In this document: one piece after another, positions 8,133 through 14,943 of the stretch
Layout of the letters: each line of letters begins with the position of its first letter
How positions within the stretch are numbered: the first letter of the stretch is position 1
Source of the DNA: JBHHZM01 sp046758065
Lineage (GTDB): Bacteria; Pseudomonadota; Alphaproteobacteria; JAAXGF01
DNA length: 23,257 bases
Reading direction: 5' to 3'
NCBI GenBank assembly: GCA_046758065.1
Contig: JBHHZM010000041.1
Span: 1 to 23,257, forward strand
The notes under the pieces: model-generated
The model's input: the letters and a program-made list of their open reading frames with translations, nothing else
Databases searched by the model: none
What the model was told of the DNA's origin: nothing
Position numbers and translations under genes: made by a program

Positions 8133-8146
8133 ATGATCAATATCAA
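8133..8146. promoter_or_regulatory. FNR/FixK-like box upstream of the histidine kinase gene
   Basis: The sequence ATGAT-CAAT-ATCAA matches the FNR/FixK/Anr consensus TTGAT-N4-ATCAA at 9 of 10 positions. Its centre is about 39 bases upstream of ATG 8100. A class II activator site is centred at -41.5, which would put the transcript start at or next to the start codon (a leaderless message, in line with the missing Shine-Dalgarno). It could instead repress. The match is seen directly; the role is inferred. Confidence 0.5.
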
Positions 8147-8593
8147 TCTTCGAGATGGATGTCCTTTCCAAGAACCGCGATTCCTGGGGAACCGGCAGCG
8201 ACCTACGTGAAATCTTACAACGCCGAAGCCACCGGCTTAAGGTCGAAAGGCCGGATAGAGACCGGCATGCCAGGCTTTGGCAAAAGCGAGGCCCGAAGGT
8301 CAGGGTCCGGGCCGCGGATGTCCTGAACGTGCTGGCGGGCCTGTTACTCCTGCACCGGCCGCCCGAGCACAGCCGCTCCGACGACGGCCCCGAACTCGCC
8401 GGGCGCCGGCGCGTCCTGACGCGGCTGTCGACCGGCGCGGTCGAGTAGGCTGTCGTCGAGGCGATACATGGCGCAGCCCGAGTGCTCCACCGCCACCGTT
8501 GCCGGTCGACGCGGGGCTCCCCGTCCTACGGTTTGCGGACTGCCGTCGTCTCCGTACGCGTCACCGCTGTCGCCGCGCCGCAGCATTCGGGCG
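8147..8593. other. gene-poor stretch, possible decayed reading frame
   Basis: No convincing intact gene. The minus strand has a GC3-rich frame from ATG 8586 to a TAA at 8344-8346. After that stop the same frame continues with plausible residues ('QARQHVQDIRGPDPDLRASL') to a second TAA at 8215-8217. This could be a gene broken by one nonsense change, but the overlapping plus-strand frame (8155-8448) is also open, so chance openness in GC-rich DNA is equally likely. A short hairpin AAGCC-ACC-GGCTT lies at 8226-8238. No promoter is visible. Confidence 0.3.
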
Positions 8594-8815
8594 TCAAGGC
8601 ATTTGGTGGTGAAAGTACGTTTTCCGCTGCTCTTCGTCGAGGGCGAGGACCATGAGTGCCACTTTCGCAGCGTCCGTATTCGACCAGCCTGCCGTCACGT
8701 TGCCGCCCTTCCACAGAACGACCGCCGCGACGGCCTCGATCTCGTTCAAGTTTTCCAGTCCGCTCTGGAAGATTTCCGCAGGTGTCGTTCCGTGCAGGCT
8801 TTCAATCTTTCCCAC
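8594..8815 (-). CDS. small hypothetical protein
   Basis: A small protein of about 73 residues beginning (V/M)GKIESLHGTTPAEIF. The composition is protein-like: an acidic helix (about 10-25, 'FQSGLENLNEIEAVAAVVLW'), then 'GGNVTAGWSNTDAAKVALM', a two-part pattern I associate with small hypothetical proteins of proteobacteria and their phages, without known function. The frame is open to ATG 8839 and GTG 8845, but GTG 8815 is preceded at 8 bases by GAAAGGA, a good ribosome binding site, whereas the upstream starts have none, so I chose 8815. No signal peptide or membrane helix. It stands alone between the kinase promoter and the Fur-controlled gene. Function unknown. Confidence 0.6.
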   Translation of the reverse strand: MGKIESLHGTTPAEIFQSGLENLNEIEAVAAVVLWKGGNVTAGWSNTDAAKVALMVLALDEEQRKTYFHHQMP

Positions 8816-9130
8816 GATCCATGTCCTTTCTCGATCCATTTTCACGACAAGGTTCGCCCGACGGCGTTGTCAGGTTAACCGATGCAGGTCGCAAGTAGAC
8901 GCTGGACGCGACGGGTTCAAGCCGCTACGGGGTGGTTGACGCGGGCGGCCACCCGTAACCCCTTGATATGGTTAATTCCCTAAAGTTTGGCGCGACGCTT
9001 GCGTGTCGATCGATAAAGCCCCGCATCATGCAAGGGCCGTTTATCCGAGGCTCCTAGGCGAGACTGTTGCGTGTCGCCACCACAGCCTCACATCCAGTCC
9101 TCGGACGAACAACCTTCATAGCAACGACAG
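8816..9130. other. intergenic stretch with two imperfect stem-loops
   Basis: About 315 bp without a credible gene. It holds ACGGGGTGG (8927-8935) pairing with CCACCCGT (8949-8956) with one bulged G. It also holds a nested pair of stems, GAGGCT (9047-9052)/AGCCTC (9084-9089) around GGCGA (9057-9061)/TCGCC (9074-9078), lying just past the 3' end of the minus-strand gene that stops at 9131. Neither has a T-run, so neither is a clear intrinsic terminator; the second could be a 3'-end structure of that transcript. Confidence 0.35.
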
Positions 9131-9652
9131 CTAGTGTACGGTGACCTGGGTGGTTTTCGGCCGCGCTGCTTCTGTCTCGAAGATCACCGCGGTCCTCTCC
9201 GGGAGGTTCAGGGCGTGTCGCCGCATGGCTTGCGCGAGCCGTATTCCCGCCTCGAGCAGTTCCCCGGCGCCGTCCGGATGGACCATCCATTCGGCCAGAC
9301 TGCGCGCGAGCTGCGGCCGGCGATTCTGACAGGCCGCCACAAAGCAGATGAGGGAGACTTCATCGGCACCCAGACAGGGACAGCACGGGTGATGGTGATG
9401 GATCGTTCGTCGGGCGTAGCACTGCAACCCCTTAATCAATGTGGCAAAGCTCGAGAGCGCCTCTTTCCCGTCCCGCGCCCCGAACTGCCTTGCGAATTCG
9501 TTCCAGACGCAAGACCAATAACCGCCCTTGTTTTCGAGAAGACCCAGCACCCACCGTCGGAAGGCCCAAACGATGAGCCTCTCCGCAGGGTCGAGTTCGG
9601 CCATCGACGTTGGCCAAGGGGTTTCTTGGCGAAAAGCGGGGGAGAGCGACAT
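9131..9652 (-). CDS. conserved hypothetical protein with His4-Pro-Cys-Cys-Pro-Cys cluster, Fur-controlled
   Basis: A 173-residue cytoplasmic-looking protein without signal peptide or membrane helix. The ATG at 9652 has a perfect AGGAG 7 bases upstream, so the longer open frame is rejected. The N-terminal part is helical and Trp-rich ('DPAERLIVWAFRRWVLGLL'). A striking metal-ligand cluster occupies H85-H88, C90, C91 and C93 ('HHHHPCCPCLGADE'), with C103 and C108 nearby. I recall similar unnamed proteins in alphaproteobacteria but no assigned function. The promoter carries a Fur-like palindrome across its core elements, so the gene should be switched on under iron limitation. Together these suggest a role in iron or other metal handling; that is inference. 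Transcribed divergently from ada. Confidence 0.85.
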   Translation of the reverse strand: MSLSPAFRQETPWPTSMAELDPAERLIVWAFRRWVLGLLENKGGYWSCVWNEFARQFGARDGKEALSSFATLIKGLQCYARRTIHHHHPCCPCLGADEVSLICFVAACQNRRPQLARSLAEWMVHPDGAGELLEAGIRLAQAMRRHALNLPERTAVIFETEAARPKTTQVTVH

Positions 9653-9686
9653 TTGATTGCTCCTGAAGACGAGTCGGTGAGGGATC

Positions 9687-9715
9687 ACTATATTGCGAAT
9701 GCGTATCATTTGCAA
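9687..9715 (-). promoter_or_regulatory. sigma-70-type promoter of the Fur-controlled gene
   Basis: On the minus strand TTGCAA (9715-9710, 4 of 6 to the -35 consensus) is separated by exactly 17 bp from TATAGT (9692-9687, 5 of 6 to the -10 consensus). Transcription would start near 9680, giving a leader of about 28 bases that includes the AGGAG site of the gene starting at 9652. Confidence 0.65.
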
Positions 9716-9716
9716 T
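9692..9716. promoter_or_regulatory. Fur-like operator
   Basis: Two 10-base arms, ATTGCGAATG (9692-9701) and CATTTGCAAT (9707-9716), form an inverted repeat with one mismatch around the 5-base spacer CGTAT. The layout agrees with Fur boxes of alphaproteobacteria (TGCAAATG...CATTTGCA type). It covers the -35 and reaches the -10 of the minus-strand promoter, the normal geometry for Fur repression. Its distance from ada (about 170 bp) makes control of ada unlikely. Confidence 0.7.
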
Positions 9717-9882
9717 AAAACCTTGCTCGTGCAGGGCGCAGAAATCAGATCTGCCTGCGCTGACGGCCCGGCCCGCTTATGGTTAGGGGGGCGGCAACTT
9801 CGGGCGCAAGCGGCGGATAGACCGCGGCCGCGGTTCCGGGCTATGAAGGACGCAAGGAATCACGTAGCGGGAGAGAAAGGCG

Positions 9883-10947
9883 ATGACCGAAAACGAACGC
9901 TGGGCCGTGGTGAACGGCCGCGACGCGCGCTTCGACGGTGCCTTCGTCTACGCCGTCGCCAGCACCGGGATCTACTGTCGCCCGTCGTGCCCGAGCCGGC
10001 GCCCACAGCGCCGCCAGGTTGTTTTCTTCGATCTGCCCGAGGCCGCCGAACGCGCCGGCTATCGCGCCTGCCGGCGCTGCCGGCCGCGCGAGACGCCGGC
10101 ACAAGATGCGCGTTGCGCCGCGGTGCGGCGCGCCTGCCGGCTGATCGAGGCGGCCGACGAACGCGCGCCGACGCTTGCCGAGATCGGGGCTGAGGTGGGG
10201 CTCAGTCCGCATCATCTTCAGCGCAGCTTCAAGCGCCTGGTCGGGGTCAGCCCGCGCCAGTACGCCGACGCCCGGCGCCTCGACCGACTCAAGACGCGGC
10301 TCAGGGCGGGCGACGCCGTGACCGGCGCGCTTTACGAAGCGGGTTACGGCTCGTCGAGCCGGCTCTACGAAGGTGCGCCGGCGCGTCTCGGCATGACCCC
10401 CGCGGCCTACCGGCGCGGCGGCAAGGGCTGGCGCATCGGCTACGCGGTGGCGCCGTGTCCGCTCGGCTGGCTGCTCGTCGCCGCGACCGCGCGCGGGGTC
10501 TGCGCGGTCGCGCTCGGCGACGACGCGCCACCGCTCGAAGCGGCGCTGTTCGCCGAGTACCCGGCCGCCGAGATCGCCCGCGACGACGACGGGCTCGCCG
10601 ACTGGCTCGGCGGCGTGCTGACCCATATCGACGGCCGCCGGCCGCACGTCGGGTTGCCGCTCGACGTGCAGGCGACGGCGTTCCAGCGCCTCGTCTGGCA
10701 GGAACTCACGCGCATTCCCTACGGCGAGACCCGCTCCTACGGCGACGTCGCCCGCGCCATCGGGCGGCCGAAGGCGGTGCGCGCCGTGGCCCGCGCCTGC
10801 GCGACCAATCCGGTTTCGGTGGTGGTGCCGTGTCACCGGGTGGTGCGCGAAGACGGCGGCCTCGGCGGCTATCGCTGGGGGATCGAGCGCAAGCGCGCGT
10901 TGCTCGCCAGGGAACGCGCGGCGGCCGACACGGCGGCGAAGGGGTGA
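9883..10947 (+). CDS. ada: bifunctional Ada: methylphosphotriester/O6-methylguanine-DNA methyltransferase and transcriptional regulator
   Basis: A 354-residue protein, the same length as E. coli Ada. The N-terminal zinc domain has C32, C36, C63 and C66 ('YCRPSC' and 'CRRC'); C32 corresponds to the methyl-accepting Cys38 of E. coli. An AraC-type helix-turn-helix domain spans about 85-180 ('LSPHHLQRSFKRLVGVSPRQ'). The C-terminal methyltransferase domain has the PCHRV active site with C317 and the conserved 'IPYGETRSYGDVARAIGRPKA' region. It repairs alkylated DNA by suicidal methyl transfer and, when methylated on the N-terminal Cys, activates its regulon. The start ATG 9883 has a GAGAAAGG site. 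All key residues are present, so it is predicted active. It overlaps the next gene by 4 bp. No clear Ada box (AAAGCGCA type) is visible upstream. Confidence 0.97.
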   Translation: MTENERWAVVNGRDARFDGAFVYAVASTGIYCRPSCPSRRPQRRQVVFFDLPEAAERAGYRACRRCRPRETPAQDARCAAVRRACRLIEAADERAPTLAEIGAEVGLSPHHLQRSFKRLVGVSPRQYADARRLDRLKTRLRAGDAVTGALYEAGYGSSSRLYEGAPARLGMTPAAYRRGGKGWRIGYAVAPCPLGWLLVAATARGVCAVALGDDAPPLEAALFAEYPAAEIARDDDGLADWLGGVLTHIDGRRPHVGLPLDVQATAFQRLVWQELTRIPYGETRSYGDVARAIGRPKAVRAVARACATNPVSVVVPCHRVVREDGGLGGYRWGIERKRALLARERAAADTAAKG

Positions 10948-11861
10948 GCGGGGCGGCGCTTCCCGGGCGGCGCCCGCCCGAATGGAGCGGCGTTCTCGCC
11001 GTCGCGCTCGCCGCGGCGGTGCTGGGGTTTTCCGGGATCTCGGCGCGCTTCGCCTACCTCGGCGGCGCCAATCTCGCGATGCTGCTCGCCATGCGCTTCG
11101 TCGTCATGACCGTGACGCTGTTTCTGATCGCCCGCGCGCTCGGCATGACGATCCGGCTGCCGCGCGCGCTCCGGCTCCCGGTGTTCGGTCTCGGACTGAT
11201 CTTCGCGCTCAACGCCTTCGGCTACGTCGGCTTCGTCGCCTATATTCCGGTGAGCCTCGGCGTGCTTCTGGTCTACACCTATCCGCTGATGGTCGCGGCG
11301 CTGTCGCGCCTACTCAATCGGGAACGCTTCACGCCGCTCAAGATCACCGCGGTGCTCGGCGCCTTCGTCGGGGTCGCGGTCATGCTGGGCGTATCGTGGC
11401 ACGGGCTCGACTGGCGCGGGGTGGCGCTCGCCCTGCTCGCCGCGACCGCCAACGCCGCGGCGACGATGGGCGCGGCGCGGGCGATGCGCCGGATCGAGAT
11501 GCCGGTGCTCGTCGCCTACATGTCGGCGGTGGCGGCGATCGCGGCCATCGGTTTCGGCCTCGCCGGCGGCGGCTTCGCTGCGCCGACCGGCGTCGCCGGC
11601 TGGATCGGCGCCGCCGGGGTGACGCTGTGTTTCTTCTTCGGTTTCGTCGGCTATTTTTTCGCGGTCCGCACCATCGGCGAGACCCGCAGCGCGGTGATCG
11701 CCAATCTCGAGCCCGCGGTCGGGGTGCTCGCCGCCTTCGCGCTGCTGGGCGAATCGTTCTCGCTTTCGCAAGCGTTCGGCGCGCTCCTGCTGCTCGGCGG
11801 CGTCTTCCTGATCGTCTACGCCAACGTCCGCCTCGCACGCCGCACGGCGCCGGCGAGCTGA
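10944..11861 (+). CDS. EamA/DMT-family transporter, coupled to ada
   Basis: A membrane protein of about 305 residues with some ten hydrophobic helices in two EamA repeats (about 14-145 and 155-290), the typical drug/metabolite transporter layout with a final 'LLLLGGVFLIVYANVRLARR'. The start is taken as the GTG at 10944, which shares GTGA with the stop codon of ada (10945-10947) and has GAAGGG directly upstream; the frame is open far upstream only because of high GC. Substrate unknown; family members export amino acids, metabolites or drugs. Coupling to ada implies coexpression, possibly during alkylation stress. Its stop lies 7 bp from the stop of the convergent oxidoreductase gene. Confidence 0.9.
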   Translation: MSGAALPGRRPPEWSGVLAVALAAAVLGFSGISARFAYLGGANLAMLLAMRFVVMTVTLFLIARALGMTIRLPRALRLPVFGLGLIFALNAFGYVGFVAYIPVSLGVLLVYTYPLMVAALSRLLNRERFTPLKITAVLGAFVGVAVMLGVSWHGLDWRGVALALLAATANAAATMGAARAMRRIEMPVLVAYMSAVAAIAAIGFGLAGGGFAAPTGVAGWIGAAGVTLCFFFGFVGYFFAVRTIGETRSAVIANLEPAVGVLAAFALLGESFSLSQAFGALLLLGGVFLIVYANVRLARRTAPAS

Positions 11862-11868
11862 GCCTGTC

Positions 11869-13032
11869 TCACACGATCCCGGTCTCGCGGAGCGGCGTGC
11901 CCTCGACGACGCGCCGGTAGGACAGCCGCGACAGGTCGAGGCTGACGAAGCGGTCGTCGAGGATCAGCTCGGCCACGGCGCGGCCCACCGCGGGCGCCTG
12001 CTGCAGGCCGTGGCCCGAAAATCCGCAGGCGACGTAGAAATTTTCGAGCGCGCCGCTCCACGGACCGATGATCAGGTTTTCGTCGAGCCGGTTAAGACCG
12101 TAGAGTCCCGCCCAGCAGCGCCCCGCCTTGAGCGCCTCGAAGGCGGGCACGCGGTGGGCCAGCCGAGGCCAGACCTGCGTCTCGAACCAGTCGTGATCGA
12201 CCTCGAAGTTGTAGCCCGCGGGCTCGTCGGGATTGGAAAGCCCGGCGACGAAGCCCGAACCCTCGGGACGGAAATAGGCGCCCGAGGGATCGACCGTCAG
12301 CGGCAGGGGCTCGAGCGTCTCGCGGATCTCGAAGAAATGGACCATGCGCCGCACCGGCTCGACCGGCAGCGCCATGCCGACCAGTGCCGCGACTTCGGCC
12401 GCCCAGGCGCCGGCGGCGTTGACCACGGCGTCCGCGATAAGCGTTTCTCCCGATTTCAGCCGCACCGCCTCGACCCGGTCGCCGACGGTTTCGATGCCGA
12501 CCGCTTCGTCGGCGCGGTAGACAGCGCCGAGGCTCTTCGCTTTGCGACGGAAACCCTGAAGCGCGGCGTAAGGATCGATCCAGCCGTCCTCGCGGCCGAA
12601 CGAGCCGGCGTCGATGTCGTCGAGGTTGAGCGAGGGAAAGCGCGCCTTAATCTCGGCACGATCGAGGATATCGACCGAGACGACGCCGAGTTCGCGCTGA
12701 CGCCGCCGGTTCTCTTCGAACCGGCGCACGTCTTCGCCGCGGGCGAGGAAGAGATAGCCGCCGCGGCGCATGTCGATCGGCGCGGGCGCGCCGTCGACCG
12801 CCATCAGCGCCTCGAAATCGCGGTAAACCTCGAAGTTGTAGTGCGACATCAGCACGTTTTCCTCGAGGCTGAACTGCCGGCGCAGGCCGCCGACCGAGCG
12901 CGGCGTCGAGGCGAACTCGTAGGTCGGATCGCGTTCGACGACGGTGATGCGGCGTGCGCGGCCGTCGCGCGCCAGATGATAGGCGATGCTCGATCCGGTG
13001 ACGCCGCCGCCGATGATGACAACCTCGACCAT
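11869..13032 (-). CDS. FAD-dependent DAO-family oxidoreductase (sarcosine/glycine oxidase-like)
   Basis: A 387-residue cytoplasmic flavoprotein. The N-terminal dinucleotide-binding motif 'VVIIGGGVTGSSIAYHLA' is followed by an acidic ribose-binding residue ('ITVVERD'), then 'FASTPRSVGGLRRQFS', and a C-terminal FAD site 'YVACGFSGHGLQQAPAVGRA'. This is the DAO superfamily that oxidises secondary or primary amino groups (sarcosine, glycine, dimethylglycine and similar). ATG 13032 puts the FAD motif at the very N-terminus and has GAGGGAG just upstream, so the longer frame is rejected. It follows ccmI by 45 bp on the same strand and may be read through from the ccm operon, though a functional link is not evident. 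The substrate cannot be fixed from sequence. Confidence 0.92.
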   Translation of the reverse strand: MVEVVIIGGGVTGSSIAYHLARDGRARRITVVERDPTYEFASTPRSVGGLRRQFSLEENVLMSHYNFEVYRDFEALMAVDGAPAPIDMRRGGYLFLARGEDVRRFEENRRRQRELGVVSVDILDRAEIKARFPSLNLDDIDAGSFGREDGWIDPYAALQGFRRKAKSLGAVYRADEAVGIETVGDRVEAVRLKSGETLIADAVVNAAGAWAAEVAALVGMALPVEPVRRMVHFFEIRETLEPLPLTVDPSGAYFRPEGSGFVAGLSNPDEPAGYNFEVDHDWFETQVWPRLAHRVPAFEALKAGRCWAGLYGLNRLDENLIIGPWSGALENFYVACGFSGHGLQQAPAVGRAVAELILDDRFVSLDLSRLSYRRVVEGTPLRETGIV

Positions 13033-13077
13033 GCGCTCCCTCGAGGCGCTCTGTTTGCGTCCCGAGTGTAGCGGCAA

Positions 13078-14478
13078 TCAGCCGTCGCCGGCAGCCTTGC
13101 CGAGGCTGTCGATCGCCCGGCTGATCGCGGCGTGATCGGGGCCGTCCGGGGGAAGCTGGGCGAGCAGGCGGCGCCACAGCTTGCGGGCGGCGTCGGGATT
13201 GCCGCCCTCGGCTTCGGCGCGCCCGAGAAGCCAGAGCGCGGTGCGGTTGTCGGTGTCGATCTCGCCGAGATGCCGGGCGACGCGCACCGCCTCGGATGAG
13301 AGCCGCGCGTTCCCGGGGTCGGCCGCGACGATCGCCGTGACGTAGGCGGCGAGCACCTCGGCGTCGTCGGGGGCGAGCGTCGCGGCCTTGGCGTAGGCGT
13401 CGCGCGATTTCCCGGCCTCGCCGAGCACGGCGTAGGAACGCCCGAGGCGCATCCAGCCGGCGAGGTCGTCGGGTTCGCTTCGCAGGCGCTCGGCGAGGCG
13501 TGTGACCATGCCGCGGATCATCGTCGATTGCTCATTGGCCGACATCCCGCGGGCGTTCTCGATGTCGGCCGGCGTCGGACCGGCCGGCGCGGCGGCCTTC
13601 GGCGCCTTGCGGTCGAGCGTGGCGACATCGACACCGAGCGCGCGTGCCGCTTTGTCGATACCGGCACGCAGCGTTGCGAGATACGGCGCGTCGGCGGGGG
13701 AGTCGCGTTCGAGCGCGAGCCAGTCGTCAAGCGCGCCCCTGACGTCGCCGGCTTGCGCCTTGGCGAGTCCGGCGTAATACCGCGGCACCGTCTGCTTGGG
13801 GTCGGCGGCAAGCGCTTCGCTGAGCAGTGCGGCGGCCTTCGGCGTCACCACGCCGTCGGCGGCGAGGATGTGGAACTCGCCCAGCATGGCGAGAACGTTG
13901 GGGTCGCGGTTCGTCAGCCTGAGCGCGTGTTCGAGCGCCGTAATGCCTTCCTCATACCGTTCGAGCACGCCGTAGGAGCGCGCCAGCATCAGCCAGCCCT
14001 CGAGATTGTCGGGTTCCGAGCGCAGGCGCTCGGCGAGGCGTGCGACCATGCCTTCGATATCGGGCGCTTCCGCGACGCTTTCGGATGCGGCGGTTTGACG
14101 CTCGGCGAAGGGCCGGCTTTCCAGCCCCGGCGAACCCATCCACAGGTAAAGGCTACCGGCGGCGAGCGGCAGCCCGACCACGATCGCGAAGGCGGCGATG
14201 AGCGCCGGAGACGCCGGGGTTTCACGGGGCGGGACTGCCGTTTCCGTCGCCGTGGCGGCGAGCATGCGGCGCTCGACCTCAAGCCGCGCGGTCTCCGCCT
14301 CTTCGCTCGAAATCAGGCCGCGTTCGACATCGCGATCGAGTTCGTCGAGCTGGTGGCGGTAGATTTCGACGTCGTAGTCGGCGCGCCGCGCGGGTTCGCG
14401 CCCGCGACGCAGCAGCGGCGGCACCAGAAGCGCGAGCGCCAGCGCCGTCATCGTTCCCAGAATGACGAACAGCAGCAT
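13078..14478 (-). CDS. ccmI: cytochrome c maturation protein CcmI (CycH)
   Basis: A 466-residue apocytochrome chaperone of the System I haem lyase complex. Two N-terminal membrane helices (about 2-22 and 91-113) flank a basic/coiled-coil loop with the CcmI signature 'EIYRHQLDELDRDVERGLIS'. TPR-type repeats follow in the periplasmic domain. One repeat block occurs twice almost unchanged, from I141 ('MVARLAERLRSEPDNLEGW') and from I321 ('MVTRLAERLRSEPDDLAGW'), 180 residues apart, indicating an internal duplication. Starts 2 bp after the ccmH stop. It presents the CXXCH-bearing C-termini of apocytochromes to CcmF/CcmH. Confidence 0.93.
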   Translation of the reverse strand: MLLFVILGTMTALALALLVPPLLRRGREPARRADYDVEIYRHQLDELDRDVERGLISSEEAETARLEVERRMLAATATETAVPPRETPASPALIAAFAIVVGLPLAAGSLYLWMGSPGLESRPFAERQTAASESVAEAPDIEGMVARLAERLRSEPDNLEGWLMLARSYGVLERYEEGITALEHALRLTNRDPNVLAMLGEFHILAADGVVTPKAAALLSEALAADPKQTVPRYYAGLAKAQAGDVRGALDDWLALERDSPADAPYLATLRAGIDKAARALGVDVATLDRKAPKAAAPAGPTPADIENARGMSANEQSTMIRGMVTRLAERLRSEPDDLAGWMRLGRSYAVLGEAGKSRDAYAKAATLAPDDAEVLAAYVTAIVAADPGNARLSSEAVRVARHLGEIDTDNRTALWLLGRAEAEGGNPDAARKLWRRLLAQLPPDGPDHAAISRAIDSLGKAAGDG

Positions 14479-14480
14479 CT

Positions 14481-14942
14481 TCAGCCGTCGTCGAGCAGTT
14501 CGTCGAGGCGGCGGCGTTCGTCCGCGTTCAAGGGCGCGGGCGGCGCGCCCGCACGGCGCTGGCGGCGCAGATAGACCACCGCGCCGAGACCGGCGACGAA
14601 CAGGATTGCCGCCGGCCCCAGCCAGAGCGCATAGGTCTTGGCCTTGAACGGCGGCTTGAGCAGCACGAAGTCGCCGTAGCGGGCGACGATGTAGTTCTTG
14701 ACCGCTTCGTCGCTGTCGCCGGCGACGAGTCTTTCGCGCACCAGCCGGCGCAGGTCGCGGGCGAGATCGGCGTCCGAATCGTCGATCGACTGGTTCTGGC
14801 AGACCAGGCAGCGCAGTTCCTGGGAAATGGCCCGCGCCCGCGCTTCGAGAACCGGGTCGTCAAGCGCCTCGCCCGGTCCGATGGCCAGGGCCGACATCGG
14901 CGATAGCGCCAGTACAAGGATAAGGAGAAGCCGCCTGGCCAT
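14481..14942 (-). CDS. ccmH: cytochrome c maturation protein CcmH (CycL)
   Basis: A 153-residue membrane-anchored thiol oxidoreductase. It has a signal peptide (1-20, ending SALA), then the family motif 'RCLVCQNQSIDDSDADLARD' with redox Cys C45 and C48, a helical bundle, and a C-terminal membrane helix at about 107-126. It keeps apocytochrome CXXCH thiols reduced for ligation together with CcmG. The length is that of the short CcmH type in which CcmI is a separate protein, matching the neighbouring ccmI. Start 1 bp after the ccmG stop. Confidence 0.96.
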   Translation of the reverse strand: MARRLLLILVLALSPMSALAIGPGEALDDPVLEARARAISQELRCLVCQNQSIDDSDADLARDLRRLVRERLVAGDSDEAVKNYIVARYGDFVLLKPPFKAKTYALWLGPAAILFVAGLGAVVYLRRQRRAGAPPAPLNADERRRLDELLDDG

Positions 14943-14943
14943 G

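Noticed and set aside
8155..8448. Plus-strand frame of 97 codons downstream of the FNR-like box
   Set aside because: No ribosome binding site and an Arg-rich composition; the opposite strand is open too. Judged chance.
8881..8956. tRNA-like or small RNA structure around the ACGGGGTGG/CCACCCGT hairpin
   Set aside because: No cloverleaf, no terminator and no promoter; recorded only as a stem-loop.
9134..9718. Plus-strand frame of 194 codons opposite the Fur-controlled gene
   Set aside because: Exact mirror of the minus-strand gene, which has the promoter, operator and AGGAG site.
9717..9882. Ada box or inverted repeat (GCGCAG...CTGCCTGCGC) as control site of ada
   Set aside because: The repeat is imperfect and no AAAGCGCA-type element with a core promoter could be placed.
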